DNA from: Cryptomeria japonica
Taxonomy: Eukaryota; Streptophyta; Pinopsida; Cupressales; Cupressaceae
Assembly: GCF_030272615.1 (NCBI RefSeq)
Contig: NC_081412.1
Location: forward strand, 101,681,796-101,745,795
Reading direction: 5' to 3'
DNA: 64,000 nucleotides
A program made the translations under genes and the position numbers. This document shows, piece after piece, positions 1-10,368 of the stretch (positions within the stretch are counted from its first letter, which is position 1; each line of letters begins with the position of its first letter). Under the pieces are notes generated by a model that searched no databases, was not told where the DNA came from, and worked only from the letters and a program-made list of their open reading frames with translations.

Positions 1-333
1 ATCTTTGAATTCAGGAATGTCCAGAATGTCGATAAACCCTAAGTCTTCAGTTTGCTTGTATGCTGATTTGATCTTTCCAGAATCTCCCATAAGCTCGCTC
101 ATGTACATGCTCTTTATATCTGATGTCCCTAAATCCTCAATGTGACAGTGTATGTATGCCCTAACATCTTTGACATAAACAAATCCCTCTGTAACATAGA
201 AAAATGCTCCAAACGAATCTTCTAGGGTAGCCACATGTGGGTACTACTTGAAAATTGGCCTGGGACAGTCCTTGACCTTTACAATAGTTGGATTTGCAAC
301 AAAGATAGGAATAGATGATGACCCCGCTTTCAT
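1..333 (-). pseudogene. ORF2 of non-autonomous element A, N-terminal part
   Basis: Reading leftwards from an ATG at 333, the minus strand encodes about 110 residues and runs off the window. One in-frame TAG lies at 244-246. I do not know the function. The central stretch contains a V-x-D-V-R motif followed about five residues later by C-H-I-E-D-L, and the same pattern (VEDVR then CHVEEL) occurs at the matching place in the ORF at 57495 in element E, with similarity extending about 60 residues. It is therefore a retroelement-borne protein family and not a host gene. It belongs with the coiled-coil/CCHC ORF1 at 8289-9382; the two were separated when element B inserted. The stop and the missing C-terminus mark it as a relic. 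Confidence 0.6.
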
Positions 334-587
334 GATTAAAGATAAATACTTGTTAATTGCTTCTAGTGAAAGCCTTAAAAATTTCTTCCAGTTGTTGATT
401 AAATTGCTCAAGAAGATATCTGATCACACTGAATAGCCTTTGATCGCTCTAAATCACTCTTAATCACTCTGAATGCAAGGTGATAAAAAATGAAGTGAAT
501 TCAACCTTTTATCCTCCAAGAAAAACCCTAATATTTCATTGACATCAATGATTGCCAGTGAAAAATACCGGATCTTGAACATAACAT
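334..587 (-). other. spacer between ORF1 and ORF2 of element A
   Basis: No credible coding sequence. Together with 8178-8288 it forms a spacer of about 365 bases between the two ORFs of element A, comparable to the 541-base spacer at 56954-57494 in element E. The last five bases (583-587, AACAT) are the left copy of the likely target duplication of element B; the right copy at 8178-8182 is AATAT, one base different. Confidence 0.5.
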
Positions 588-2136
588 TGTTGGCATTATT
601 GATATTGACAAAAACAATTGATCCAGTGAACCAGTATATTAGCTGAGATTTGTCATTGTTGACTAACACTGATCGATGGAGTAGTGTATCTCAATAGAAA
701 TGGTGATGACTTTCAAACAACATGGAAACAACATCAGAGATAGATGATCAAGGTTCAGTCAGCTCAAGGGAAGACTGACTAAGCTAACCGGTTTATCATT
801 CAAGAAGATCGGTGTTAAGGTCAGACCTTCAAGTTGGCTATTCTGATGATGATGAAGTCACATAAGGTGACTTAGGTAAGAAGGCTTGAGGTTATATGCA
901 AATTGGAACCTCATTAGAAAACAAGAAAAGAGGCTTGATGGAAGTACTGCAAACCGGTATCAAAGGATGAACCAATAGTGGAGAGCACAGTGGTATACTG
1001 GTAGACTGGTGAAGCAGAAGGAAGATAGGTGGTCACCGTAAATCTCAGAGCAGTGATCGGTTACACAGTTGCAATGGGAAAAGATGAGTTGGTGAGTTTG
1101 TGTCAATGCCAAACTAATTGTTGGTAAAGTCAACCTCAGTCATCATGCAATTAAGCCATGATTACTTGTGGATTTTATGGTTCGCATTTAAAAGACTGAA
1201 GTTGACCTAGAAGTTGCTATTTTTGGGGGATGCAGTGGTAGATTTGGATGAGTAGTTGGTGGAATTGTTGCAAGGCATGCAGAGAAAGAGCGAGAAGATT
1301 TCAATTTTAAATCTATCAAGATCTATGATTGCATTGATTAAGGAAACACCTAAAGGTGATGGGAGAGAGTGTATCAAGTGTTTTGAGTTCATAGAAAACA
1401 TTTTGATCGAAAAATTTGCAAAGTGCAAATCCTGTAAGAAATGATCCAAAAGTATAGAGTGAAGAGTGAGGAAGTGATAAATGATTTAGCAGAGAAGAGT
1501 GTGTGTGAAGTAGACCAACAAAGTGTAGAGCTGAGGGTATGAGAAGAGGACCGACAGAGTGCACTGCTAAGGGTATAAGTAGAGAACCAGTGTAGTGCAG
1601 AGAAGACACAACCAATGCAGACAAAGTATGAATTTCATTGTGATCTAATCAAGCTATGAGTAGTTATTCTAGTAAATCAACTTCCTATTGCTTTCTAACC
1701 ATTGCAACTCAAAATCCCTTATCTAGGTGGACTTTAACAGGTCCCTTTGTAAAATCCCTTAACTACGTGACATCTTAATTGATGATCCTAAGTCCTTAAC
1801 AAGGCTACCTCTAACAAGGTAAAAGCAATAACATACCTTAAATAAAATCCCTTAACCGGGTGGCCCCTAACAAGGATGGCTCCTCACCGGGCATACTCCA
1901 GAAGAGTGCAAAGTTTGTGAGTTTCTACTCACACCATGGTTTTCTCCCATTATGGTTTCCACGAGATAAATCTTGGTGTTATTGTGTATCTTTTAATGCA
2001 TGCATGTTCTTTTGCAATAACTATTTGTATTGATGAATATTAAGTTAGTGCAGACTTGAGTTAGTAGGTTTTAATTTTGTAAAACTGGTAAAGTGTTGAT
2101 TCACCCCTCCCCTCTCAGCACCGGTTGGGACTAACA
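588..2136 (+). repeat. 5' LTR of element B
   Basis: 1549 bases, beginning TGTTGGCATTATTG and ending GGGACTAACA immediately before the primer site. It aligns along its length with 6633-8177. The last 450 bases hold degenerate repeats of the type CCTTAACCGGGT and CTAACAAGG (about 1700-1900), followed by ACCATGGTTTTCTCCC and TTTCCACGAGATAAA. This arrangement recurs near the 3' end of the other LTRs here. Confidence 0.9.
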
Positions 2137-2138
2137 AT

Positions 2139-2150
2139 TGGTATCAGAGC
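2139..2150 (+). other. primer binding site of element B
   Basis: TGGTATCAGAGC, two bases after the LTR end. It is the usual plant LTR-element match to the 3' end of initiator methionine tRNA, used to prime minus-strand DNA synthesis. Confidence 0.9.
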
Positions 2151-2199
2151 ATTGGTCCTTAGATTCAGAAGAGCTTAACAGCTTAAGGAAAGATCCAAG

Positions 2200-3162
2200 A
2201 TGATGCGAAAGGAGGGTCCTAAGTTCTCTAAGAAGAATTACACTTTATGGTGTGGTAGAATGAAGCTCTACCTAAAAAACCTAGGAGATCAATACTGGAA
2301 TCAAGTAAGCATAGAGTAAAATGAACCTATAGGGGTTCTCACTACAGATCAAATCAAAGAAAGGTAAGACAACATTACAACTATGGATCTGATTGCTAGC
2401 ACACTATCTGATAATGAGTATGTTGAGGTTCAAGATCTGAAAACAACCTATGAGATGTGTAATAAGCTGAAGACTGTCTATGGAGGAGATCCTCATGTAC
2501 AAAAGGCCAAGGTGGACAACTTAATAGGCAAATTTGATGAGATGAGGATGCAAGAAGGAGAAAATATAGAACAATATAGCAAAAGAATAAAGGATGTGGT
2601 AAATTCCATTATAAGTGCTAAAGGAAAGCTTGAAGAAGATGATGTGGTTAGAAAAATCTTGAGAACCTTGCTACCACAATATTCCATAAGGGTTTTTGCG
2701 ATTCAAGAACTCAAATCCTTGAGAACAGTTAGTGTTTCGCTTGACTCACTGATCAGTAAGTTGATTGCCTTTAAACTGATAAACTATGATAATAGTCTAC
2801 CAAAGATTGATGTTGTCTTCAAAGCTTCCATGATATCTGCACCAAAAAGGAGAAGAAAAGAAACCAAAAACATTTGTACTACAAGACTAGGTCATTCTCA
2901 TGAATGTGACAACCTGTTATCAAAAGAACAGGACCAAGATGAGATTGAAGCTCTATTAGTAAGAAGGGTGCCAAAAGGAAAAGGAAAGCATAAAGGTAAA
3001 CTTCCCTTGAAGTGTTTCTCTTGCAATAGAATAGGTCATATTGCATCTAGATCTCCTAACAATGATAGGAAGGACAATTTTAGAAGCTACAAGGACAAGA
3101 GCAAGAAGGAGTTACCAATGAAGAATCAGAAGGATCTGATGGAGATGGAATTGAATTTGTAG
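2200..3162 (+). pseudogene. gag of element B (copia, zinc knuckle)
   Basis: The reading frame starts at ATG 2200 with MMRKEGPKFSKKNYTLW, matching the gag start of C2 at 14182 (MIKKEGLKFNKDNYKIW). Two in-frame stops occur near 2317 and 2368; the frame is then open from 2383 to 3162. The middle part (GDPHVQKAKVDNL through ENIEQYSKRIKDVV) is the UBN2-type copia gag domain that builds the capsid. The zinc knuckle CFSCNRIGHIASRS near 3011 has lost its last cysteine, so nucleic-acid binding would be impaired. It is followed by a basic tail. Protease sequence follows after a frameshift. Confidence 0.85.
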
Positions 3163-4500
3163 TGGTAAAGGAAGATAACACAAAGGAAAGTGATATGGCA
3201 CTAATCTGTAGTTCAAACTGATGTGGAGACTAGGTAATTGACAGTGGTTGCACTCACCACATGACCAGATATAGAAATAAATTACTCAGCATGGAGGACT
3301 GTAATGGAGGAATGGTGAGATTCAGCAATGATGCTCCTTGTGCAGTAAAAGGTGAGGGATCTATAGACCTAAATGATAAAACAAATTGTGAAGATGTTTA
3401 TTGGTAAGAAGGGATAAAATATAGTCTATTTAGTGTTGCACAACTTAAAAAGAAGGATTGCTGGTTAGAATTCAATGAAGGAATATGCAAAATATATGAC
3501 AAATCAGGAAGTCCGATTGCTGCTGATAAACAATCTAGAGGTAATTTGTTTCACCTAGACACCACTATAAGTAGTTGTCTAATGGAAAAGGTAGAAGATA
3601 GTTGGTTGTGGCACAAAAGACTGTGTCATGTTAACTTTTATAGCATAGAAAAAGTCAATAAAATGAAGTCTGTCAGAGGTATGCCTGATATTATGAAACC
3701 TGAAGTAAAGAATGCCAACTAGGAAAGTTGATCGGGTCTAGTTTTAGCAGCAAATCTTATTCATCTGAGAATGTGCTAGAATTAGTTCATATAGACTTGT
3801 GTGGTCCTATGAGGACCAAGAGTTTCTATGGGGACCGGTATTTCATGTTGTTTGTAGATGACTTCTCAAGAATGATGTGGCTCATATTCTTGAAAGAAAA
3901 ATCTGAAGCCTTTCACATGTTTAAGGTCTTCAAGGCTCAAGTAGAGAGAGGAACTGGTAAGAATATGAAATGTTAGATCAGATAGAGGAGGAGAGTTCAC
4001 CTCTTAAGAGCTCATGAATTTTTGTGAAGAACAAGGGATTATGATATAGATGTCTGCACCCATAACACCTCAACAAAATGGGGTTGCTGAGAGAAGGAAC
4101 ATAACTCTGATTGATTTTGCGAGGACTCTAATGATATAGAAGGATATTCCACATATCTTCTAGAGAGAAGTAGTAAGCATTGCTACTTATACCTTGAACC
4201 AGATATAGGTGAAGAAATAAAACTCCCTATGAATTATAGTGTGGATACTCACCCAATGTGAGCTATTTCAAAGTATTTGGAAGCAGGTGCTATATCAAGA
4301 GGGATGGGTACTCTGGAAAGTTCGATACCAAGAGTGATGAGGGAACCTTCTTAGGTTACTCCACAAAGAGTAAAGCATATTGGTGTTTGAACAAAAGGAC
4401 TGGTAAGATTGTGAAGAGTGTCAACGTTAGAGTGGATGATTTCTCTGATAAAAATGAACAAGATAGCAAGAGTGAACCAGAGGATTATCAATGATTCAAG
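3163..4500 (+). pseudogene. protease and integrase of element B
   Basis: The aspartic protease region keeps its catalytic DSG (VIDSGCTHHMT, Asp codon at 3240). The GAG-pre-integrase zinc region follows (LWHKRLCHVNF near 3607), then the integrase core (VHIDLCGPMRTKSFYGD near 3787, FVDDFSRMMW near 3850) and the third acidic residue in TPQQNGVAERRN near 4066. The C-terminal part (FKVFGSRCYIK, FLGYSTKSKAYW) is open at 4258-4494. Stops and frame changes near 3400, 3720, 3976, 4045 and 4200 break the polyprotein. It would have matured the polyprotein and inserted the DNA copy in the nucleus; it cannot now be made whole. Confidence 0.85.
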
Positions 4501-6240
4501 TACACTGTATTGGTCAAACTTGCTGAAGAGAATCCTATTGTAGCAGCAAATGAGGAAGCATGTGAAGTAGAATCCGCACAACCGGTAGAAGAAACTCCAA
4601 GAAATGAACCGATACTAGCAAGGTATGTCAGAAACAATCACTCTACTGAAAATATCATTGGTGATAGACGTAGGAGTATTGACTAGAAAATGAGAAAGAG
4701 AGAATGTCTGTTTACTCTCCAAAATTGAACCCAGAATAACAAAGGAGGCTCTAAAAGATGAAGATTGGATCAAAGCCATGGAGGAGGAACTGGAGCAAAT
4801 TGAGAAAAATGAAACTTGGACTCTTGTGCCTAGACCGAAGAACAAAAATGTGATAGGAACCAAATGGGTGTTTAGAAACAAAGTGGATGAAACCAGTAAA
4901 GTAGTAAGAAACAAAGAAAGGTTAGTTTGCAAAGGGTATGTTCAGGAAGAAGGTTTGGATTATGGAGAAACCTTTGCACTAGTGGCTAGGCTAGAAGGGG
5001 TCAGAAACTTGCTTGCTTAAGCTACCTACAAGAAGTTGAAAGTTTACCAAATGGATGTAAAATCAAAATTCTTAAATGGAGTTTTAGAGGAAGAAGTGTA
5101 CATAGAGCAACTAGAAGGGTTTCTATCAAAAGATGGAATAGATATGGTATGCAAGTTGAAGAAGGCTCTGTATGGGCTAAAACAAGCACCAAAAGCTTAG
5201 TATGAGAGCCTACACTCATATCTGTTAAGCATAGGGTTCATAAGAACTAGTGACAACAGTAACTTGTACTTAAAAAATGGAGAAGAAGGAAAACATCTGA
5301 TTGTAGAAATTTGTGTAGATGACATCATCTTTGGGGGAGATGATGAGATGAGAAAAGATTTTGCAGATGAAATGAAGTGAGAATTTGAAATTTCCATGAT
5401 CGGTGAAATAAAATTCTTCATCATTTTGCAAGTATCTCAATGGCATATTCCTTAGCTAGACCAAGTACATAAGGGAAATCTTGAAGACTTTTGGAATGGA
5501 AGATTCCAAACCTATTGGAACTCCAATGGTTACAGGTTGCAAGCTCTCCAAAAATGATTAGTCTAATGAAGTGAATGAGACACTTTACTGATCTATGATT
5601 GATAAGTTGCAGTATGCAGTATACAGTAGACCAGATATAGCACAAGCAGTTGACTTGGTTACCAGATTTGCTACAAATCTAAAAGAGACTCATATAGTGG
5701 TGGTTAAGAGAATATTTAGATACCTGAAGGGGACTGATGAGTATGGTCTCTGGTATCCACATAAGGGAGATTTCAACTTAAGTGTCTTCACTGATGCATA
5801 TTGGGCACGGAACATTGATGATAGAAATAGCACTAGTGGAGGTGTATTCAATCTTGGAGATAGGATTGTGTCATGGACAAGCAAGAAACAAAATTGCATC
5901 TCTCAATCCACAACTGAGGCAGAGTATGTGGCTGATGCAATCAACTATACACAGGTAGTATGGATCAAGAAATTATTGGAAGGTATCCAAGAAAAAGTGA
6001 CTGTGTGACAACACCAGTGCTATCAACATATCCAAGAATCCAATGATGCATTCCAATACAAAGCATATAGCTATCAAATACCACTACCTCAAGGAACAAG
6101 TTCAAGACAAGGAAGTGAGGTTGGAGTATATACCAACAAAAGAATAGGTGGTTGATATCTTCACCAAGCCACTACAGAAGGACACCTTTGAATACCTCAT
6201 AGGTAAGCTAGGGGTGAAACCCCTACTTGCATTAAAGTAA
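4501..6240 (+). pseudogene. reverse transcriptase and RNase H of element B
   Basis: The RT begins with EALKDEDWIKAMEEEL (about 4748) and NVIGTKWVFRNK, continues through [17 protein letters not shown] near 5050 and reaches the catalytic box as CVDDIIFGG near 5312, a variant of the copia YVDD. RNase H follows at 5595-6240 with its acidic residues in FTDAYWA, TTEAEYVA and CDNTSAINIS, ending GKLGVKPLLALK at 6240. Damage includes TAG in place of Trp near 5198 (QAPKA-stop-YES; element I has RAWYE), TGA near 5378 and frame changes near 5450 and 6006. This enzyme copied element RNA into DNA in cytoplasmic particles. Confidence 0.88.
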
Positions 6241-6620
6241 GAGAAAAAGGGCTCTACATCAATCTAGTATGATTTCTTTATGAAAAATTTCTAAGACTAG
6301 ATTGATAAGTGTGGACTACTTCGGTTAGAGGGAGTGGTCTTGTAAGTGTACTAAAATACATCTTTGACATTGTTGTCAAAGGGGGAGATTATTATAGTGT
6401 TTGATTATTGGTAAGTAGTGTTGAGCAGAATTTGTTGAAGCAAAGGATGTCTAGATGTGGTTAGAGTGATTTGTTGGAAACAAAGTATTCCCAATGTTAG
6501 GGGGAGATACTCATTAATCGGAGTAGAAATAATGACCAGTATAGAGACAAAGAAAGAAATGAAGAAAGTACATGCACGAGCAATTGATAAGACAGATTCT
6601 AAAGTGTTGCCATTAATGCC
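6241..6620 (+). other. 3' untranslated region of element B with hairpin and extra polypurine motif
   Basis: No gene. CTTTGACA (6362-6369) and TGTCAAAG (6374-6381) form a perfect 8-bp stem with a TTGT loop, fused directly to the polypurine run AAAGGGGGAGAT at 6378-6389. This copy is about 240 bases upstream of the polypurine tract that borders the LTR. Confidence 0.75.
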
Positions 6621-6632
6621 AAAGGGGGAGAT
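6621..6632 (+). other. polypurine tract of element B
   Basis: AAAGGGGGAGAT, immediately upstream of the 3' LTR; primes plus-strand DNA synthesis. Confidence 0.9.
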
Positions 6633-8177
6633 TATTGGCATTATTGATATTGACAAAATCAGTTAATCCAGTGAACGAGTATATTAGCCAAGATTTTTCA
6701 TTGGTGACTAACACCGACTGGTGGAGTGGTGTATCTCAGTAGCAAAGGTGATGGCTTGCAAACAACATAGAAGCAACATCAAAGATAGATGATCAAGGTT
6801 CAATCAGCTCAAGGGAAGACAAACTAAGCTAACTGGTCTGTCATTCAAGAAGATTAGTGTTAAGGTCAGATCTTCAAGTTGGCTATTCTGATGATGATGA
6901 AGTCACAAAAGGTGACTTAGGAAAGAAGGCTTGAGGTCCTATGAAAAATGGAACCTCATTGGAAAACAAGAAAAGAGGCTTGATGGAAGTACTGCAAACT
7001 GGTATCAAAGGATGAACCGGTAGTGGAGAGCACAGTGGTATACTAGTAGACTAGTGAAGCAGAAGGAAGATAGGTGGTCACTGTAAATCTCAGAGTGGGG
7101 ATCGATTATAAAGTTGTGATGGGAAAAGGTGAGTTGGTGAGTTTGTATCAATGCCAAACTAAAGGTTGGTGAAATCAACCTTAGTCTTCATGTAGTTAAG
7201 CAATGATTACTTGCGGATTTTCTAGTTTGCATTTAAAAGACTGAACTGGACCCAAAAGTCGCTATTTTGGGGGGATGCAGTGGAAAATTTGGATGAGTAG
7301 TTGGTGGAATTGTTGCAGGGTGCACAAAGAAAGAGAGGGAAGATTTGAATTTGAACTCTACCAAGATCTATGATTCCATTGATTAAGGAAACACTTGAAG
7401 GTGACAACAGAGAGTGTATAAAGTGTTTTAAGTTCATACAAAACATTTTTAATCAAAAAATAAGCAAAGTAAAAATCCTATGAGAAACAATCCAAAAGTG
7501 TAGAGTGAAGAGTGAGGAAGTGCTAAATGATTTAGCAAAGCATAGTATGTGTAAAGTAGACCGACAGAGTGTAGAGCCAAGGGTATGAGAAGAGGACCAA
7601 TAGAGTGCAGTTCCAAGGGTATAAGCAGAGAACCGATGTAGTGTGGAGAAGACACAACTAGTGCAGAGAGAGTATGAATTTATTGTGACCTGATCAAGCT
7701 ATCAATAGCTATTCCAGTGGATCAACTTCCTATTTCTTTCTAACCATTGCAACTCAAAATCCCTTATTCGGGTGGACTTTAATAGGTCCCTTTGTAAAAT
7801 CCCTTAATAGGGTGACATCTTAATTGATGATCCTAAGTCCTTAACAAGGCTACCTCTAATAGGGTAAAGGCACTAACATGCCTTAAATAAAATCCCATAA
7901 CTAGGTGGCACCTAATAGTGTCTTTGTAATCTCCTAAGAGGAATGGCTCCTCACCCGGCGTACTCCAGAAGAGTGCAAAGTTTGTGAGTTTCTCCCATTT
8001 GGGTTTCCACGAGATAAATCTTGGTGTTATTGTGTATCTTTTCATGCATGCATGTTCTCCTGCAATAATTGTTTATATTGATGAATATCAAGTTAGACTT
8101 AAGTTAAAAGGTTTTAATTTTGTAAAATCGGTAGTGTTGATTCACCCCTCCCCTCTCAGCACCGGTTGGGACTAACA
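6633..8177 (+). repeat. 3' LTR of element B
   Basis: 1545 bases aligning with 588-2136. The first dinucleotide is TA instead of TG, a decay of the end needed by integrase. It ends ACTAACA at 8177. Confidence 0.9.
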
Positions 8178-8288
8178 AATATATGCATGCCGGATAAGCA
8201 TTTCCAATGTCTAGAAAATCTTCCATAACCTCTTCTCATGGCATATGAAACATCTTCATGAATTTTGCCTACCCCTAAGGCACATGCC

Positions 8289-9382
8289 TCAGTTACGGGA
8301 TGAGCTACCTGTCGGTGCAGGAGCAACCTCTTCTGTCAGATAAGTAACCAGTACATTTTCATCTACTGATTGTTCTTCAGTTTTCCCAACCCATCTCTGA
8401 GTATGATCTTGCCAAATTTCATTTACCTTCTCTTTCCCTTTCTCATTTGAAACTCCATTACCAACTGGTGTATTTTTGCTTCTACAGAATTCAGCAATAT
8501 GTCCAACCTCATTACATGCATAGCATGTAACATTGTTCTTTTGAATTGCTTTACTAAAACTGATATAATTGCTTGACCTGCATTGATTAGCCATATGTCC
8601 AAATTTTCTACATGCATAGCATTTAAGATTTATTTTGTATCTTCTATCTTATGACCATACTTATTACATTTAGAACATTGATCGGGAGCAGAATCAGGGT
8701 TCTGATTTTCTTTGTTTCTACATTGCCCAGCCATGTGACCAAATCTATTGCAAACAAAACATTTACCATTAAATTTATAAGTATTAAATTGCCTTACAGG
8801 TGCCTTATGGTTTTGATCTTCATTAGCATTACCGGAACTCCGTCCTTGCACAAATCCAGGTCCACTAGAATATCTAATATCCCTTTGTCTCTTCAACAAC
8901 TCATCTAGTTGTGCTTAACTAATCTTGAATTTTTCTTTATACTCATTTGTAGTAGTTAGATCTTCTCTTAGAATTATCATTTGTCTGTCAAGCTCTTGTT
9001 CATTACTCTGGGATTGTACATGAACCAACCTACCACATTCTTCAAATTTATTCTTTAGGGATACAACAAGATTTTCTTCCTTTTTATTTTGGTCTTCAAT
9101 CTCTTTAGACATTCTCATATGTATAGCTTGCATTTCATTTCTCATAACCATGTTTTCTTGGCTCAATTTATGACATTGTTCCTTAAGTGCATCTTTCTCT
9201 TCATCATCCTGATTTTGTAAAAGTTCTTTCCTTCTAGCTTGAACAGATGATAGCCTCTCCTGTAGGACAAGAATGAATTCCTTAGCAGAATTCTATTCAT
9301 CTTGTAGCTTTAAGTTCTTCAACCTTTCAACATCATAATCTTCAAGTGTCATCTCAAGTTGCTTCTCCAAGCCCATGTCCAT
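8289..9382 (-). pseudogene. ORF1 of element A: coiled coil plus four zinc knuckles
   Basis: The start is the ATG at 9382, about 55 bases inside the primer site. The N-terminal half is heptad-like and charged (LKEQCHKLSQENMVMRNEMQ and neighbouring segments), a probable coiled coil. The C-terminal half carries a zinc-knuckle array: CFVCNRFGHMAGQC (near 8755), CSKCNKYGHKIEDT with the last Cys lost, CYACRKFGHMANQC (near 8610) and CYACNEVGHIAEFC (near 8520). Two stops (after LKLQDE and KFKIS) and one frameshift (near 8630) disable it. A nucleic-acid-binding, self-assembling gag-like role is the natural inference. The layout matches ORF1 of element E. Confidence 0.75.
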
Positions 9383-9436
9383 GGATTCTGGATTTGGGAT
9401 CCTCCTCAAGCTGTTAAAATTCCTCCAAGGCACAAA

Positions 9437-9448
9437 GCTCTGATACCA
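9437..9448 (-). other. primer binding site of element A
   Basis: GCTCTGATACCA on the plus strand, that is TGGTATCAGAGC on the element strand, two bases from the LTR end at 9451. Confidence 0.88.
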
Positions 9449-9450
9449 AT

Positions 9451-10368
9451 TGTTGAAATCCAATAACACTAAGAGGGGGGGTGAACTAGTGTTATACCGG
9501 AGAGTTCAATTTTAGCCTTATTAAAACATGCATACACCAACCAGTATACCGGTACATACATAATTGAAAGAAGTAAAGCAACCAGTAAGCCAATCACAAA
9601 AATGAGAACCATAACACACAGAATTATACGTGGAAAATGTCAAAGAGGAAAAACCATGGTGGGATTTGTGACCAATATCAATCCACTGGCCATATGAAGA
9701 GATATTACAAAATATACGGGGCCTACACTTGCAGGAAGGCTTATAGCCTAGAGCACACTACTCAATCACAAAAGGAGCCTCACTAAGTACATATAAATCC
9801 AGACTACAATTCAAAGAAGTGTTGAACTGCAAAAGATAGCATCTTCTAAGCCTAAATAAAGTTTCGATCAAGCTTTGTTTGTTCTGGTCTGAAACCAAAA
9901 CCCTTTACCAGAATAACCCTTACATAAATATCCTCACATACATAATTTTTCTAATATATTTCACATCATATCACATCCACATATCCATACCATATCTATA
10001 TCAAAATGATCTAATCCAATTGACCTATATACCCTATACAACTTATCATGCCTTATGTCATCTTACACAAATTATTACAATATCAAATTGCATGTCGGTT
10101 AGATAACATAAATACATTAATATCAAAAACAATTTCTGATGCTAGATCCAAGAGATGTCAGCCTCCAATACCGATAACCTTATTCTAAACCATGTCGGAG
10201 TACATTGTCGATAACCAAAGAAATCCTTCTATCCTATCGGTGTTGGTGTCGGTGCTGGTGTAGTGTTTGTGAAGTGCTTGTCGGTACACAACTGAACCAA
10301 AACAAAATACCATGTTGCCATCAATGACAACATAATGAAACCAACCAATTGAGTGTCAAATTCCAACA
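9451..10368 (-). repeat. 5' LTR of element A
   Basis: 918 bases; on the plus strand it starts TGTTGAAATCCAATAACAC and ends AATTCCAACA. The same family occurs at 49859-50794. It contains the antisense motifs ATACGTGGAAAATG and GGAAAAACCATGGTGGG (9628-9665), the same module found near the 3' end of the other LTRs. Small open frames inside (for example 9879-10106) have no coding character. Confidence 0.85.

Larger units (their letters stand above)
588..8177 (+). mobile_element. Element B: full-length, decayed Ty1/copia retrotransposon
   Basis: Complete element of about 7.6 kb with LTRs at 588-2136 and 6633-8177, a primer site at 2139 and a polypurine tract at 6621. The order gag, protease, integrase, reverse transcriptase, RNase H is that of Ty1/copia. 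Every coding domain is interrupted by stops or frameshifts, and the two LTRs differ visibly (roughly one base in six over the first 70), so this is an old insertion. It sits inside minus-strand element A. The LTR length, the doubled polypurine motif and the Met-tRNA primer site resemble Sirevirus-type copia elements; that lineage call is inference. Confidence 0.9.
8178..10368 (-). mobile_element. Element A, 5' part: non-autonomous LTR element (continues at 587-1)
   Basis: Read on the minus strand: LTR 10368-9451, primer site 9448-9437, coiled-coil/CCHC ORF1 9382-8289, then a spacer interrupted by element B and ORF2 from 333 leftwards out of the window. No protease, integrase or RT domain is seen between the LTR and ORF2. 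Its LTR is the same family as 49859-50794 (element D), so A and D are two copies of one family and show complementary halves of it. It is inserted in the RT of copia C1; the five bases after its LTR (10369-10373, AATAA) would be the target duplication. Confidence 0.8.

Noticed and set aside
248-436. 62-codon plus-strand open frame
   Set aside because: Antisense to the start of element A ORF2 and its leader; no motif.
1207-1624. Open frames on both strands inside the first LTR
   Set aside because: They lie within the B LTR; the equivalent frames in the second LTR are broken differently.
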